A stretch of DNA of 49,246 bases from assembly GCA_036403515.1 (NCBI GenBank), contig DASWQV010000081.1, forward strand, positions 1-49,246, in the 5' to 3' direction. A model generated the notes under the pieces. The model made no database searches. It saw only the letters and a program-made list of their open reading frames with translations, and was not told the origin of the DNA. Shown piece by piece: positions 1 through 7,114 of this stretch (positions within the stretch are counted from its first letter, which is position 1; every line of letters starts with the position of its first letter). The position numbers were made by a program, and so were the translations under genes. The DNA is from VRUE01 sp036403515 (GTDB lineage: Bacteria > Actinomycetota > Thermoleophilia > Solirubrobacterales > 70-9).

Positions 1-2
1 CG

Positions 3-488
3 AGGACCCGGCGGCTCGGAATCCCGGTGACGACGCCGGCGCGGACAGTTGCGGACCTGCGCAGCGTTGTGCCGCCCCATCTGTGGCGCCGCGCCGTGCG
101 ACAGGCGGAGATCGCTGGGTTCGCGCTCGGGCCCAAGGTCGAGATGGACGGCACGCGCAGCGATCTCGAGTTGGACTTCCTTCGCATCTGTCGCCGCGCC
201 CGGCTGCCGCGGCCGGAGCTCAACGTGAAGATCGGGCGTTGGACCGTCGACTTCCTCTGGCGAGCCGCGCGGCTCGTGGTAGAGACCGACAGCTACCGCT
301 ATCACCGCGGCCGCATCGCCTTCCAAGACGACCACGCGCGCGAGCTCGATCTGCGCGCTCGCGGCTTCAAGGTGCGGCGCTTCGACGAACGGCAGATCGA
401 CGAGGAACCGGCGGAGGTGGCGGCGGATATCGCCGCGGCGCTAGCCATAGAGTTGCCGGGATGGCCGACGCACCAGAGCTCTTCCTGA
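3..488 (+). CDS. DUF559-domain protein, C-terminal part (5' end outside the window)
   Basis: The reading frame is open from the left edge (in frame at position 3), so the gene starts upstream. The visible part begins with a P-V-T-T-P-A-R-T-V-A-D-L segment. This is the linker found in AbiEi-like/DUF559 proteins between the N-terminal winged helix and the nuclease-like domain. The rest has the DUF559 pattern: an E-x-x-F-L-R-I-C-R-R helix, then V-D-F-L-W, V-E-T-D-S-Y-R-Y-H and a late G-F-K-V-R-R-F strand, as in Vsr/PD-(D/E)xK folds. The second DUF559 gene in the window (16390-17331) aligns over the same elements. The family is common in Thermoleophilia and its function is not established. The stop overlaps the polA start by 28 nt. 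Confidence 0.7.
   Translation, partial: RTRRLGIPVTTPARTVADLRSVVPPHLWRRAVRQAEIAGFALGPKVEMDGTRSDLELDFLRICRRARLPRPELNVKIGRWTVDFLWRAARLVVETDSYRYHRGRIAFQDDHARELDLRARGFKVRRFDERQIDEEPAEVAADIAAALAIELPGWPTHQSSS
448..453 (+). promoter_or_regulatory. Candidate -10 element for polA (leaderless start)
   Basis: TAGAGT lies 7 nt before the polA ATG, inside the end of the DUF559 gene. The same TANNNT-N6/7-start layout occurs before uvrB, uvrA and the thioredoxin gene. No Shine-Dalgarno sequence precedes this ATG. No convincing -35 is visible. Confidence 0.35.
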
Positions 489-3091
489 TCGACGGCAACT
501 CGCTCGCCTACCGCGCCTTCTATGCCCTGCCGGAGTCGATCGGGACCAGCGACGGCCGGCCGACCAACGCGATCTACGGGCTCGCCTCGATGCTGGTCAA
601 AGTGATCGACGAGCACCGGCCGGGCGGGGTGGTGGTCGCCTGGGACGCGGGGATGTCGGGTCGCGAGGTCACTTACGACCTCTACAAGGCGCAGCGCAAA
701 TCCCGCCCCGATCTGCTGCGCGAGCAGTGGCCACACTTCATCCCGCTGGTCGAAGCCTTCGGCTATACCAACGTCAGGGTCGAGGGCTACGAGGCCGACG
801 ACGTGATCGCCACCCTGGCCCGTCGCGCCCAAGAGCAAGGCATCCCGGTGATGGTCGTGACCGGCGATCGCGACGCCTACCAGATGGTCGGCGACGGGAT
901 TCGCGTGATGAGCACCTCGCGCGGCATCACCGAGACCAAGATCTACGACCGCGACGCTGTTGTCGAGCGCTACGGGGTCGCGCCGGAGCTGATCACCGAC
1001 CTGATGGGCCTGCGCGGCGACACCTCGGACAACATCCCCGGCGTGCCGGGGATCGGCGAGAAGACCGCGACCCAGCTGCTGCAACAGTTCGGCTCGCTAG
1101 AGCGGGTGCTGGAGAGCGTCGAAGAGATCTCCGGCGCCAAGCGCAAGCAGAACCTGGTCGAGCACGCCGACGACGCGCGGATGTCGAAGCAGCTGGCGAC
1201 GTTGCAGTACGACATCGATACTGGCCTCGACCTGGCCTCGGTGATGGGGTCGGCGCCCGACCGCGGCGTGCTGCGCGACTTCATGCGCGAGTTCGAGCTG
1301 CGGGCGGTAATGGAGCGGCTCGAAGACGCTCTGCCGGAGGGCGACGCGGTGCCCGGTCGCAGTGTGGAGACCGAGCTCGAGGTCGAGGCGGTGGAGGGCA
1401 CGGCCGAGGACCTCGGCAACGGCAAGGGCGCGGTCGCTCTGGCGATCGACGGCGATCGCTGGGCCGCCGCGGACGGCGAGCGCGTCCTCGCCGGCTCTTC
1501 GAGCCTCGACGAGCTGGCAGTCGGCCTCGGCTCCCGGCCACTCGTCGCCCACGACGCCAAGTCGCTCGGCGGCGGTCGCCACGGCCTGCTTGCCGCCGCC
1601 GCCCGCGAGGGAGTCGAGCTGCGGCTCGATCACGACACGATGCTCGCCGCCTACCTGCTCGAGCCGCAGCGCCGCACCTACGAGCTGACCGAGCTGGCGG
1701 CCGACGCGGGCATCGGCATCGCCGCCGGGGCCGCCCCGGCCGACGATGCCGACGACGGGCAGCTATCGCTCGACGGCGAGGAGACCGAGGCGGGTCTAGA
1801 GCCGGCCGAGGAGGCGCGTCTCGTCGCCGCCCTGGCCGAGGTCCAGCGCCCCCGCATCGAGGAGCTGGGCCTCGAGCGCCTGCTGACCGAGGTCGAGCTG
1901 CCGCTGGTCCATGTCCTCGCCGCGATGGAGCGCGAGGGGCTGAAGCTCGACGCCAAGCGCCTGGCCGAGGTCGGCGCCGGCTTCGCCGAGCGGATTGCGA
2001 TCCTGGAAAAGGAGATTTACGAGCTGGCGGGGGAGGAGTTCACGATCGGCTCCCCTCAGCAGGTCGGCCGAATCCTCTTCGAGGAGCTCGGCCTGACCCG
2101 TAAGCGCCGCGGCAAAACCGGCTACTCGACCGATGCCCGTGTCCTCGCTCAGATCAGCGACGAGCATCCGATCGTCAGCAAGATCGAGTCCTGGCGGGAG
2201 CTGACCAAGCTGAAGAACACCTACCTCGACTCGCTGCCCGACCTGATCGATCCCCACAGCGGGCGCGTCCACACCACCTTCAACCAGGCCTCGACGACCA
2301 CCGGCCGGCTCTCCAGCACCAACCCCAACCTGCAGAACATCCCGATCCGCACCGAGATCGGCCGCCCCGTCCGCGCCTGCTTCGTCGCCGAAGAGGGCGC
2401 CCAGTTGCTCTCGGCGGACTACAGTCAGGTCGAGCTGCGGGTGCTCGCCCACGTCGCCGAGGAGGAGGTGCTGAAGGAGATCTTCCGCGCCAAAGAAGAC
2501 GTCCACGCGGCGACCGCGGCCGAGGTCTTCGACATCGCCCGCGAGGACGTCGACGTCGGCCAGCGCTCGAAGGCGAAGATGGTCAACTTCGGCATCGTCT
2601 ACGGACTCACCGGCTTTGGCCTCGCCGACCGGCTCAACATCCCTCGCAAAGAGGGCGAGGAATTCGTCTCTCGCTATCTGGAGCGCTTCCCCGCCGTGCG
2701 CGCCTTCCGCGAGCAGGTGGTCGAGCGGGCGCAGGAGGAGGGCTACGTGATGACCCTGATGGGGCGGCGGCGGTCGATCCCGGAGCTGCGCTCGGGCAAT
2801 CCCAACACCCGCCGCCTCGGCGAGCGGCTGGCCGTCAACACCGTGATCCAGGGCACCGCGGCCGACATCATCAAGGTCGCGATGGTGCGCTGCCGGCAGG
2901 CGCTGGCCGAGACCGGGGGTGAGACGCGCCTCGTCCTACAGATTCACGACGAGCTCCTCTTCGAGGGCCCGCCGGAGGAGATGGACGGCGCGGTCGAGCT
3001 GGTGCGGCGCGAGATGTGCGCCGCCTACCAGCTCGACCCACCGCTCGAGGTGGACATCGGCGTCGGCCCGGACTGGCTCGACGCCAAGTAG
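461..3091 (+). CDS. polA: DNA polymerase I
   Basis: 876 residues, the normal length. It fills gaps in excision repair and removes Okazaki RNA primers. The N-terminal 5'-3' nuclease domain (about 1-290) has L-I-D-G-N-S-L-A-Y-R-A-F, E-A-D-D-V-I and G-D-T-S-D-N-I-P-G-V-P-G-I-G. The polymerase domain has motif A D-Y-S-Q-V-E-L-R (Asp about 653), motif B R-S-K-A-K-M-V-N-F-G-I-V-Y-G (about 705) and motif C Q-I-H-D-E-L (about 829). The middle 3'-5' exonuclease-like domain lacks the D-x-E of Klenow-type proofreading; the matching strand reads A-L-A-I-D-G-D-R. Proofreading is therefore probably lost, as in many actinobacterial and Taq-type enzymes. The ATG at 461 is chosen because the protein begins right at the nuclease motif; the longer frame upstream is out-of-frame translation of the DUF559 gene. 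Confidence 0.97.
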   Translation: MADAPELFLIDGNSLAYRAFYALPESIGTSDGRPTNAIYGLASMLVKVIDEHRPGGVVVAWDAGMSGREVTYDLYKAQRKSRPDLLREQWPHFIPLVEAFGYTNVRVEGYEADDVIATLARRAQEQGIPVMVVTGDRDAYQMVGDGIRVMSTSRGITETKIYDRDAVVERYGVAPELITDLMGLRGDTSDNIPGVPGIGEKTATQLLQQFGSLERVLESVEEISGAKRKQNLVEHADDARMSKQLATLQYDIDTGLDLASVMGSAPDRGVLRDFMREFELRAVMERLEDALPEGDAVPGRSVETELEVEAVEGTAEDLGNGKGAVALAIDGDRWAAADGERVLAGSSSLDELAVGLGSRPLVAHDAKSLGGGRHGLLAAAAREGVELRLDHDTMLAAYLLEPQRRTYELTELAADAGIGIAAGAAPADDADDGQLSLDGEETEAGLEPAEEARLVAALAEVQRPRIEELGLERLLTEVELPLVHVLAAMEREGLKLDAKRLAEVGAGFAERIAILEKEIYELAGEEFTIGSPQQVGRILFEELGLTRKRRGKTGYSTDARVLAQISDEHPIVSKIESWRELTKLKNTYLDSLPDLIDPHSGRVHTTFNQASTTTGRLSSTNPNLQNIPIRTEIGRPVRACFVAEEGAQLLSADYSQVELRVLAHVAEEEVLKEIFRAKEDVHAATAAEVFDIAREDVDVGQRSKAKMVNFGIVYGLTGFGLADRLNIPRKEGEEFVSRYLERFPAVRAFREQVVERAQEEGYVMTLMGRRRSIPELRSGNPNTRRLGERLAVNTVIQGTAADIIKVAMVRCRQALAETGGETRLVLQIHDELLFEGPPEEMDGAVELVRREMCAAYQLDPPLEVDIGVGPDWLDAK

Positions 3092-3100
3092 CCGATCGCC

Positions 3101-3149
3101 GCTGAGTTCGCATTTCGTCGCGCCGGGGGCGCGACTAGGCGAACTCAGC
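3101..3149. repeat. Intergenic palindrome / strong stem-loop after polA
   Basis: The 11-bp arms GCTGAGTTCGC (3101-3111) and GCGAACTCAGC (3139-3149) are perfect. Inside them a second 8-bp stem, GTCGCGCC/GGCGCGAC (3117-3124/3128-3135), closes on a GGG loop. It begins 9 nt after the polA stop, between convergent genes, so it could end transcription from both sides. There is no T-run. Its size and two-stem layout match other intergenic palindromes in the window (5428, 12909, 16335, 17380, 41166). Confidence 0.75.
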
Positions 3150-3161
3150 AGGGGGAGCGGG

Positions 3162-3890
3162 TCAGCCGGCCAACTCGACCTCGTCGAAGGTGGCGGCGCC
3201 GTGCTCGAGCTCCAGCTCCGCCTCCTCGACCGCCGCGCCGGCGATCAGGTCGGAGGTCGTGCAGTTGGCGCCCGTCCCGTTGTCGTCATGGCCACTGGGC
3301 CCGCGGCCGGAGTGCGATGAGCCGGGCCCGGAGTTGTCATCGCCGCGGTCCTCACCAGGCTCTCCACGGTCGTCGCCCGGCTCTTCGCCGCGTCCCCCGT
3401 TGTCGTCGCCGGGCTCTTCGCCCTGTCCGCCGCGATCGTCGCCGGGCTCTTCCTCGCCGTGGCGAGCGCGCGTCGCCACATCGGGCGAGTGCTCGTCCTC
3501 GCACTTGATCCGGGTTTGGTCGGTGACCAGGCCGCTGACCGAGTCGCCGTTGAAGAGGTTGATCGTCAGCCGGCCGGTCGCCGCGTCGAACGAAGTGATC
3601 GTCCCTGCGTTCTCATCGCCGTCGACAATTCCGTCGTCGTCGCTGTCGCGGTCGCGCGGGTTGTCGCCGGCGAGGAACTCGGCGTGGTTGCGCAGGTGGT
3701 CCCGATCCTGATCCCGGCTCGCTTGATTGACATTGAGCGAAAGGTGATGTCGTTTCTCCCAGCGATCCGGGATGCGGTCATGGTTGCCGTCCTTGGCGGC
3801 GGCGACGCCCGGCAGCGCCAGCATCGCGAGCGCAGCCGCTGCCACCAGCGCCAGGCCGGCACGGGCTCGTCTTGGTTGGGGGCGGATCAT
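3162..3890 (-). CDS. Secreted acidic protein with thrombospondin type 3-like and GEEPGDD repeats
   Basis: 242 residues. Residues 1-32 form a signal peptide: R-R-A-R followed by an Ala/Leu-rich core and an A-A-A-K cleavage region. Next come Asp-rich stretches (D-G-N-H-D-R-I-P-D-R-W; D-R-D-S-D-D-D-G-I-V-D-G-D-E) typical of thrombospondin type 3/calcium-binding repeats. A short beta segment follows (G-T-I-T-S-F-D-A-A-T-G-R-L-T-I), resembling DUF5666-type domains. The low-complexity tract then repeats G-E-E-P-G-D-D-(R/N)-G-G about three times. The start is supported by AAGGAGG a few nt upstream of ATG 3890. It lies 78 nt downstream of the sigma-factor gene on the same strand and is probably co-transcribed. 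The E-P-G-D-D-R-G motif also occurs in that sigma factor's tail. Exact function is unknown. Confidence 0.75.
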   Translation of the reverse strand: MIRPQPRRARAGLALVAAAALAMLALPGVAAAKDGNHDRIPDRWEKRHHLSLNVNQASRDQDRDHLRNHAEFLAGDNPRDRDSDDDGIVDGDENAGTITSFDAATGRLTINLFNGDSVSGLVTDQTRIKCEDEHSPDVATRARHGEEEPGDDRGGQGEEPGDDNGGRGEEPGDDRGEPGEDRGDDNSGPGSSHSGRGPSGHDDNGTGANCTTSDLIAGAAVEEAELELEHGAATFDEVELAG

Positions 3891-3968
3891 TGTTTCCTCC
3901 TTGGTTGATGAGGGCTACGTTCACCAGCACAACCCGGAGGCGCCGCGAAGATCACGGAAAGGTTCGGC

Positions 3969-5375
3969 TTAGTCGCCGCCGCTGAGGTCGTCGCCGGATC
4001 CCGACGATCCGCCAGAACCGGAGCCCCCGCTCCCGCCGCTCGTTTCAGCTGATTGGAAAGCGTCGCTTGGTCCGGAGCCGCCTGATCCTCCGCCGGCAGA
4101 GGTCGCAAGGTCGTCGCCGGCGCCGCTGCCGGAGTGATCGCCGCCGCCCGAGCCACTGGTCTGCCCGGATGGCCCGCTGTCGCCGGAGCCCGATGACTCG
4201 CCACCACCGCCGCTCGGTCCCGGGCCTCCGCCGCTGCTGCTGCCCGAGTGGCTGTCATCTCTGTCCCATCCGCTGCCGGGACCACTGTGACTGCCGTGAT
4301 GATTGCTGGTCCCTGAGTCGCCTCCGTCGGCCCCGGAGCCCGAACCACTGCCGCTGTGGACGGCCCCCGAGCCCGAATCGCTGCCGCCGTGGTCGTCCCC
4401 TGAGGCGCCTCGATGCCCGCCGTGATCGCCGCCGCTCTCGTTCTTCCCACGGCCACGGTCATCGCCGGGCTCGCCGCTTCCACGGTCGCGGCGATCATCC
4501 CCTTGCCCATGTGCGGAGCGCCCGCCGCCTGCGCTCGCCACCGGGTCGACAAAAGCTGCCGGCAGCGCGGCCTCGCTTCGCGAGGCGGTCTCCGATGCCG
4601 CGGGCTGTTGCGGGAGGCCACTGGAGTGGCTGCCGCTCTGCACCGCGACGCCGGCGCCGACCGCGCCGGCGACCAGCACCGTTGCGGTCACCGCCTTCAG
4701 CGCTGCTGCCGCCCCGACGGTCCCACCGGCGCCAGCCGTCGCGACCTCCCCGGCGCCCATCGCCCCGGTGGCCAACAGCGCCTTCAGCAGTGGCAGCGGG
4801 ACCAGCATTCCGGTCGCGCTGCGCAGTGCTTGCCGGGCGCGGTGGATCGCCTGCCGCGCTGCTCCACCGCTGACTCCCAGCGCGGCCGCGATCTCCTCGT
4901 GGCTGAGGCCTTCCATCTCTCGCATCACGATCGCGGCGCGCTGTGGCTCGGGCAGGGCTTGCAGGCGGTGCATCAGGTCGGCCAGCTCTTCGCGCCGCTC
5001 CAGCGCCTCGGCCGGGCTGTCACCGCCGGCGATCGCCTCGGCCAGCAGCTCCGGCGTCGGCGGGCTGTCGCGCAGGTCGTTGAGCGCCGTGTTGCGGACG
5101 ATGCGGAAGAGCCAGGGGCGCAGCTCGATCTCGGCGCCGTCGCGGCGCAGTGCCAGCAGCGCCTTGGAGAAGGCGTCCTGGGTGACGTCCTCGCTGCGCC
5201 AGCCGACAATCGCGGCCGCGTAGCGGGCCAGTGCCTTGCCGTAGCGGCGCACGATCTCCTCGAAGGCGAGCTCATAGCCGTCGCGCACGAGCGCCACCAG
5301 GCGCCGGTCCGGCTGCGTGCGCAGCGCCGGCCCAAGCATCAGGTGTGCGGCAAATCCTTCGGCTGGAGGTGGCAT
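3969..5375 (-). CDS. ECF-like RNA polymerase sigma factor with C-terminal membrane segment and Ser/Gly-rich tail
   Basis: 468 residues; ordinary ECF sigma factors are about 170-200. Residues about 25-105 are the sigma-2 region (V-R-R-Y-G-K-A-L-A, E-D-V-T-Q-D-A-F, W-L-F-R-I-V-R-N). Residues 130-187 are the sigma-4 region (L-P-E-P-Q-R-A-A-I-V, L-S-H-E-E-I-A-A-A-L-G-V-S, A-I-H-R-A-R-Q-A-L). After these comes an Ala/Gly/Val segment (about 219-246) long enough to cross the membrane, then about 220 residues rich in Ser, Gly, Asp and His. No separate anti-sigma gene is adjacent. I infer that the protein is membrane-tethered with an extracytoplasmic tail, so the tail could sense a signal or be cleaved to free the sigma domain. 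Related sigma factors with C-terminal membrane extensions are known in actinobacteria. The likely partner is the secreted acidic protein just downstream. Confidence 0.85.
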   Translation of the reverse strand: MPPPAEGFAAHLMLGPALRTQPDRRLVALVRDGYELAFEEIVRRYGKALARYAAAIVGWRSEDVTQDAFSKALLALRRDGAEIELRPWLFRIVRNTALNDLRDSPPTPELLAEAIAGGDSPAEALERREELADLMHRLQALPEPQRAAIVMREMEGLSHEEIAAALGVSGGAARQAIHRARQALRSATGMLVPLPLLKALLATGAMGAGEVATAGAGGTVGAAAALKAVTATVLVAGAVGAGVAVQSGSHSSGLPQQPAASETASRSEAALPAAFVDPVASAGGGRSAHGQGDDRRDRGSGEPGDDRGRGKNESGGDHGGHRGASGDDHGGSDSGSGAVHSGSGSGSGADGGDSGTSNHHGSHSGPGSGWDRDDSHSGSSSGGGPGPSGGGGESSGSGDSGPSGQTSGSGGGDHSGSGAGDDLATSAGGGSGGSGPSDAFQSAETSGGSGGSGSGGSSGSGDDLSGGD

Positions 5376-5427
5376 CTGCGTCTCGATAGTCCTTGGGTTA
5401 CTGATATGACAGCCCGGTGGTTCACCG

Positions 5428-5475
5428 CTGACTTCGCCTTTAGCCGTACATATGGACCGGTAAAGGCGAAGTCAG
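5428..5475. repeat. Intergenic palindrome between divergent genes
   Basis: Perfect 15-bp arms CTGACTTCGCCTTTA (5428-5442) and TAAAGGCGAAGTCAG (5461-5475) are separated by 18 nt containing GCCG...CCGG. It sits in the 163-bp divergent region between the sigma-factor gene and the YdcZ-like gene, so it could be an operator or a transcript hairpin on either side. The inner layout (CTTT-n-CCG...CGG-n-AAAG) resembles the palindrome at 12909-12957. Confidence 0.75.
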
Positions 5476-5538
5476 TGTCTTGTCGCTAGTACCAACACAT
5501 GATCGAGACGAAAATCACGAAGCGGACGGGGCGGCGCC

Positions 5539-5976
5539 TTGGATAGGGGACTCGCGGTCCTGCTCACCGCCGCTGCCGGCGGGCTGATCGCCCTGCAAGC
5601 GCCGATCAACGCTGGCCTGGGCAAATCGACCGGCAGCCTGCCGGCGGCGCTCGTCTCCTTTGGTATCGGCACGATTGCCCTGGCCGCGATCGTCGTCCTG
5701 AGCGGCAAGGCGGGCGGGATCAGCTCGACCTTCGACGTCAGCTGGTACTACCTGCTCGGCGGCCTGCTCGGCGCCGTCTATGTGACCAACGCGCTGGTCG
5801 CCGTCAGCGCGATCGGGGCCGGGGGAGTGGCGGCGGCGACGATCACCGGCCAGCTGATCTTCTCGGTCGTGATAGACCGGCTCGGTCTCTTCGGCCTAGA
5901 TCAGGTTGCGCTCAGCCCGGAGCGCGTTGCCGGCGTCGTCCTGCTGCTCGCCGGCACCGTTTTGATCGTGCGCTGA
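5539..5976 (+). CDS. YdcZ/DUF606-type DMT superfamily transporter (half-size)
   Basis: 145 residues, with about five hydrophobic helices: L-T-A-A-A-G-G-L-I-A-L-Q-A-P-I-N-A near the N-terminus, then A-L-V-S-F-G-I-G-T-I-A-L, Y-Y-L-L-G-G-L-L-G-A-V-Y-V and a C-terminal V-V-L-L-L-A-G-T-V-L-I-V. The Q-A-P-I-N-A and F-G-I-G-T motifs and the length fit the DUF606 (YdcZ) family of small membrane proteins, which probably work as dimers; the substrate is unknown. The TTG at 5539 is the only good in-frame start. Its last 81 nt overlap the 3' end of the convergent FAD reductase gene. Confidence 0.8.
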   Translation: MDRGLAVLLTAAAGGLIALQAPINAGLGKSTGSLPAALVSFGIGTIALAAIVVLSGKAGGISSTFDVSWYYLLGGLLGAVYVTNALVAVSAIGAGGVAAATITGQLIFSVVIDRLGLFGLDQVALSPERVAGVVLLLAGTVLIVR

Positions 5977-7086
5977 GCCGGCGGCAAACGCGGGCGGGGC
6001 GATCTGCAGGTAGTGGCCGAAGGACCAGTCGATGAAGCGGTTGGCTCCGAGCAGCTTGATCATCGGCCCGAGCACGCGCGGCGGGATCCGCGGCACGAGG
6101 CGCTGCACGCGCAGCATCCAGCGGAACTTCCACTCGTGGGAGTCGTTGAACTCGGCGTAACGGGCGGTGGCCTGCTCGCGGTCCTGCCGGCCCTCGATCA
6201 CGCCGCGCAGCTCACGCCCCAGGGCGATGCCGAAGTAGAGCGCTGTGCGGATGCCCTCGGCGCTGAGCGGCAGGCAGTGGCCGGCCGAGTCGCCGGCGAA
6301 GAAGACGCCGCCCTCAGTGCCGGGACGGATCTTGTGGGGGATCCAGTTGCCCTGGTAGCGAACGCGGTCGGCGTCGAGGTCTTCAGCCAGCAGCTCGGTC
6401 GTCTCGCGGACGTGGAAGCGTGGGTCGAAGGAGCCGACGCCGATGCGCAGCTCGTCCTTGGCCGGGAAGGACCACCCGTAGCCGGCCGGCACGTAGCGGC
6501 GGTCGATCCAGACCTCGAGGTCCTCGCCCTGGCCCTCGGGATGGACCTCGAGCCCGCGCGAGAGCGGCGCATCGGGCGGCTGGAAGCCGTCGCCGCTGGC
6601 CAGCATCCGCCGCCAGCCGAGCGCGTCGACGACCAGCGGGGCGGAGATCACGCCCCGGTCGGTCTCCACCGCGATCGCGCCGTCGCCGTTGGCCGGGTGC
6701 GCCCGGCCGTTGACCTTCGCGGTCTCGAAGCGCGCGTCGCAGTCGCGCCAGAGCAACTCGCAGAGCTCGCGGTAGTCGAAGGTGGAGAAGGTGAAGGGGA
6801 GGCGGAAGCGCGAGTCGCCGTGGGGCGTGTGCATCAGCAGCGAGTCGAAGCGCTGGCGCTCGGACTCCATCAGGCCCATCGCCCGCAGCCAATCGGTCGG
6901 GATCCCGCAGGCCGAGGTCTGCCGCTCGCCGATCTCGTAGCGGTCGATCATCAGTACGTCGGCGCCCGAGCCCGCCAGCTCCCGGGCAACCGCGAGCCCG
7001 GCAAAGCTGGCGCCGCAGATCAGCACGTCGTGGCTGCCGTCGAGGGGAGTCCGCTCATCCCCCCGTTTGGTGGCTCTAACTGGCAC
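5896..7086 (-). CDS. FAD-dependent oxidoreductase of the geranylgeranyl reductase family
   Basis: 396 residues from GTG 7086. The N-terminal FAD-binding motif is D-V-L-I-C-G-A-S-F-A-G-L-A-V-A followed by an acidic strand end (V-L-M-I-D). The second FAD motif G-G-V-F-F-A-G-D-S-A-G-H-C-L-P (about 270) and the following S-A-E-G-I-R-T-A-L are typical of geranylgeranyl reductase/FixC-like flavoproteins, which reduce isoprenoid double bonds or hydroxylate substrates. The substrate cannot be told from sequence. The frame stays open 129 nt further into rpsA. I chose GTG 7086 because CAGAAT lies 7 nt before it and because the predicted protein then begins 21 residues ahead of the FAD strand. Confidence 0.85.
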   Translation of the reverse strand: MPVRATKRGDERTPLDGSHDVLICGASFAGLAVARELAGSGADVLMIDRYEIGERQTSACGIPTDWLRAMGLMESERQRFDSLLMHTPHGDSRFRLPFTFSTFDYRELCELLWRDCDARFETAKVNGRAHPANGDGAIAVETDRGVISAPLVVDALGWRRMLASGDGFQPPDAPLSRGLEVHPEGQGEDLEVWIDRRYVPAGYGWSFPAKDELRIGVGSFDPRFHVRETTELLAEDLDADRVRYQGNWIPHKIRPGTEGGVFFAGDSAGHCLPLSAEGIRTALYFGIALGRELRGVIEGRQDREQATARYAEFNDSHEWKFRWMLRVQRLVPRIPPRVLGPMIKLLGANRFIDWSFGHYLQIAPPAFAAGSAHDQNGAGEQQDDAGNALRAERNLI

Positions 7087-7114
7087 GCGCTCGATTCTGC
7101 CATTATTCGCCGCC
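7087..7114. promoter_or_regulatory. Very short divergent promoter region (FAD reductase / rpsA)
   Basis: If both chosen starts are right, only 28 bp separate the divergent genes. On the minus strand CAGAAT (7094-7099) lies 7 nt before GTG 7086. On the plus strand CATTAT (7101-7106) lies 8 nt before GTG 7115. Both would give leaderless transcripts. The -35 regions would then lie inside the opposite gene. Confidence 0.35.
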
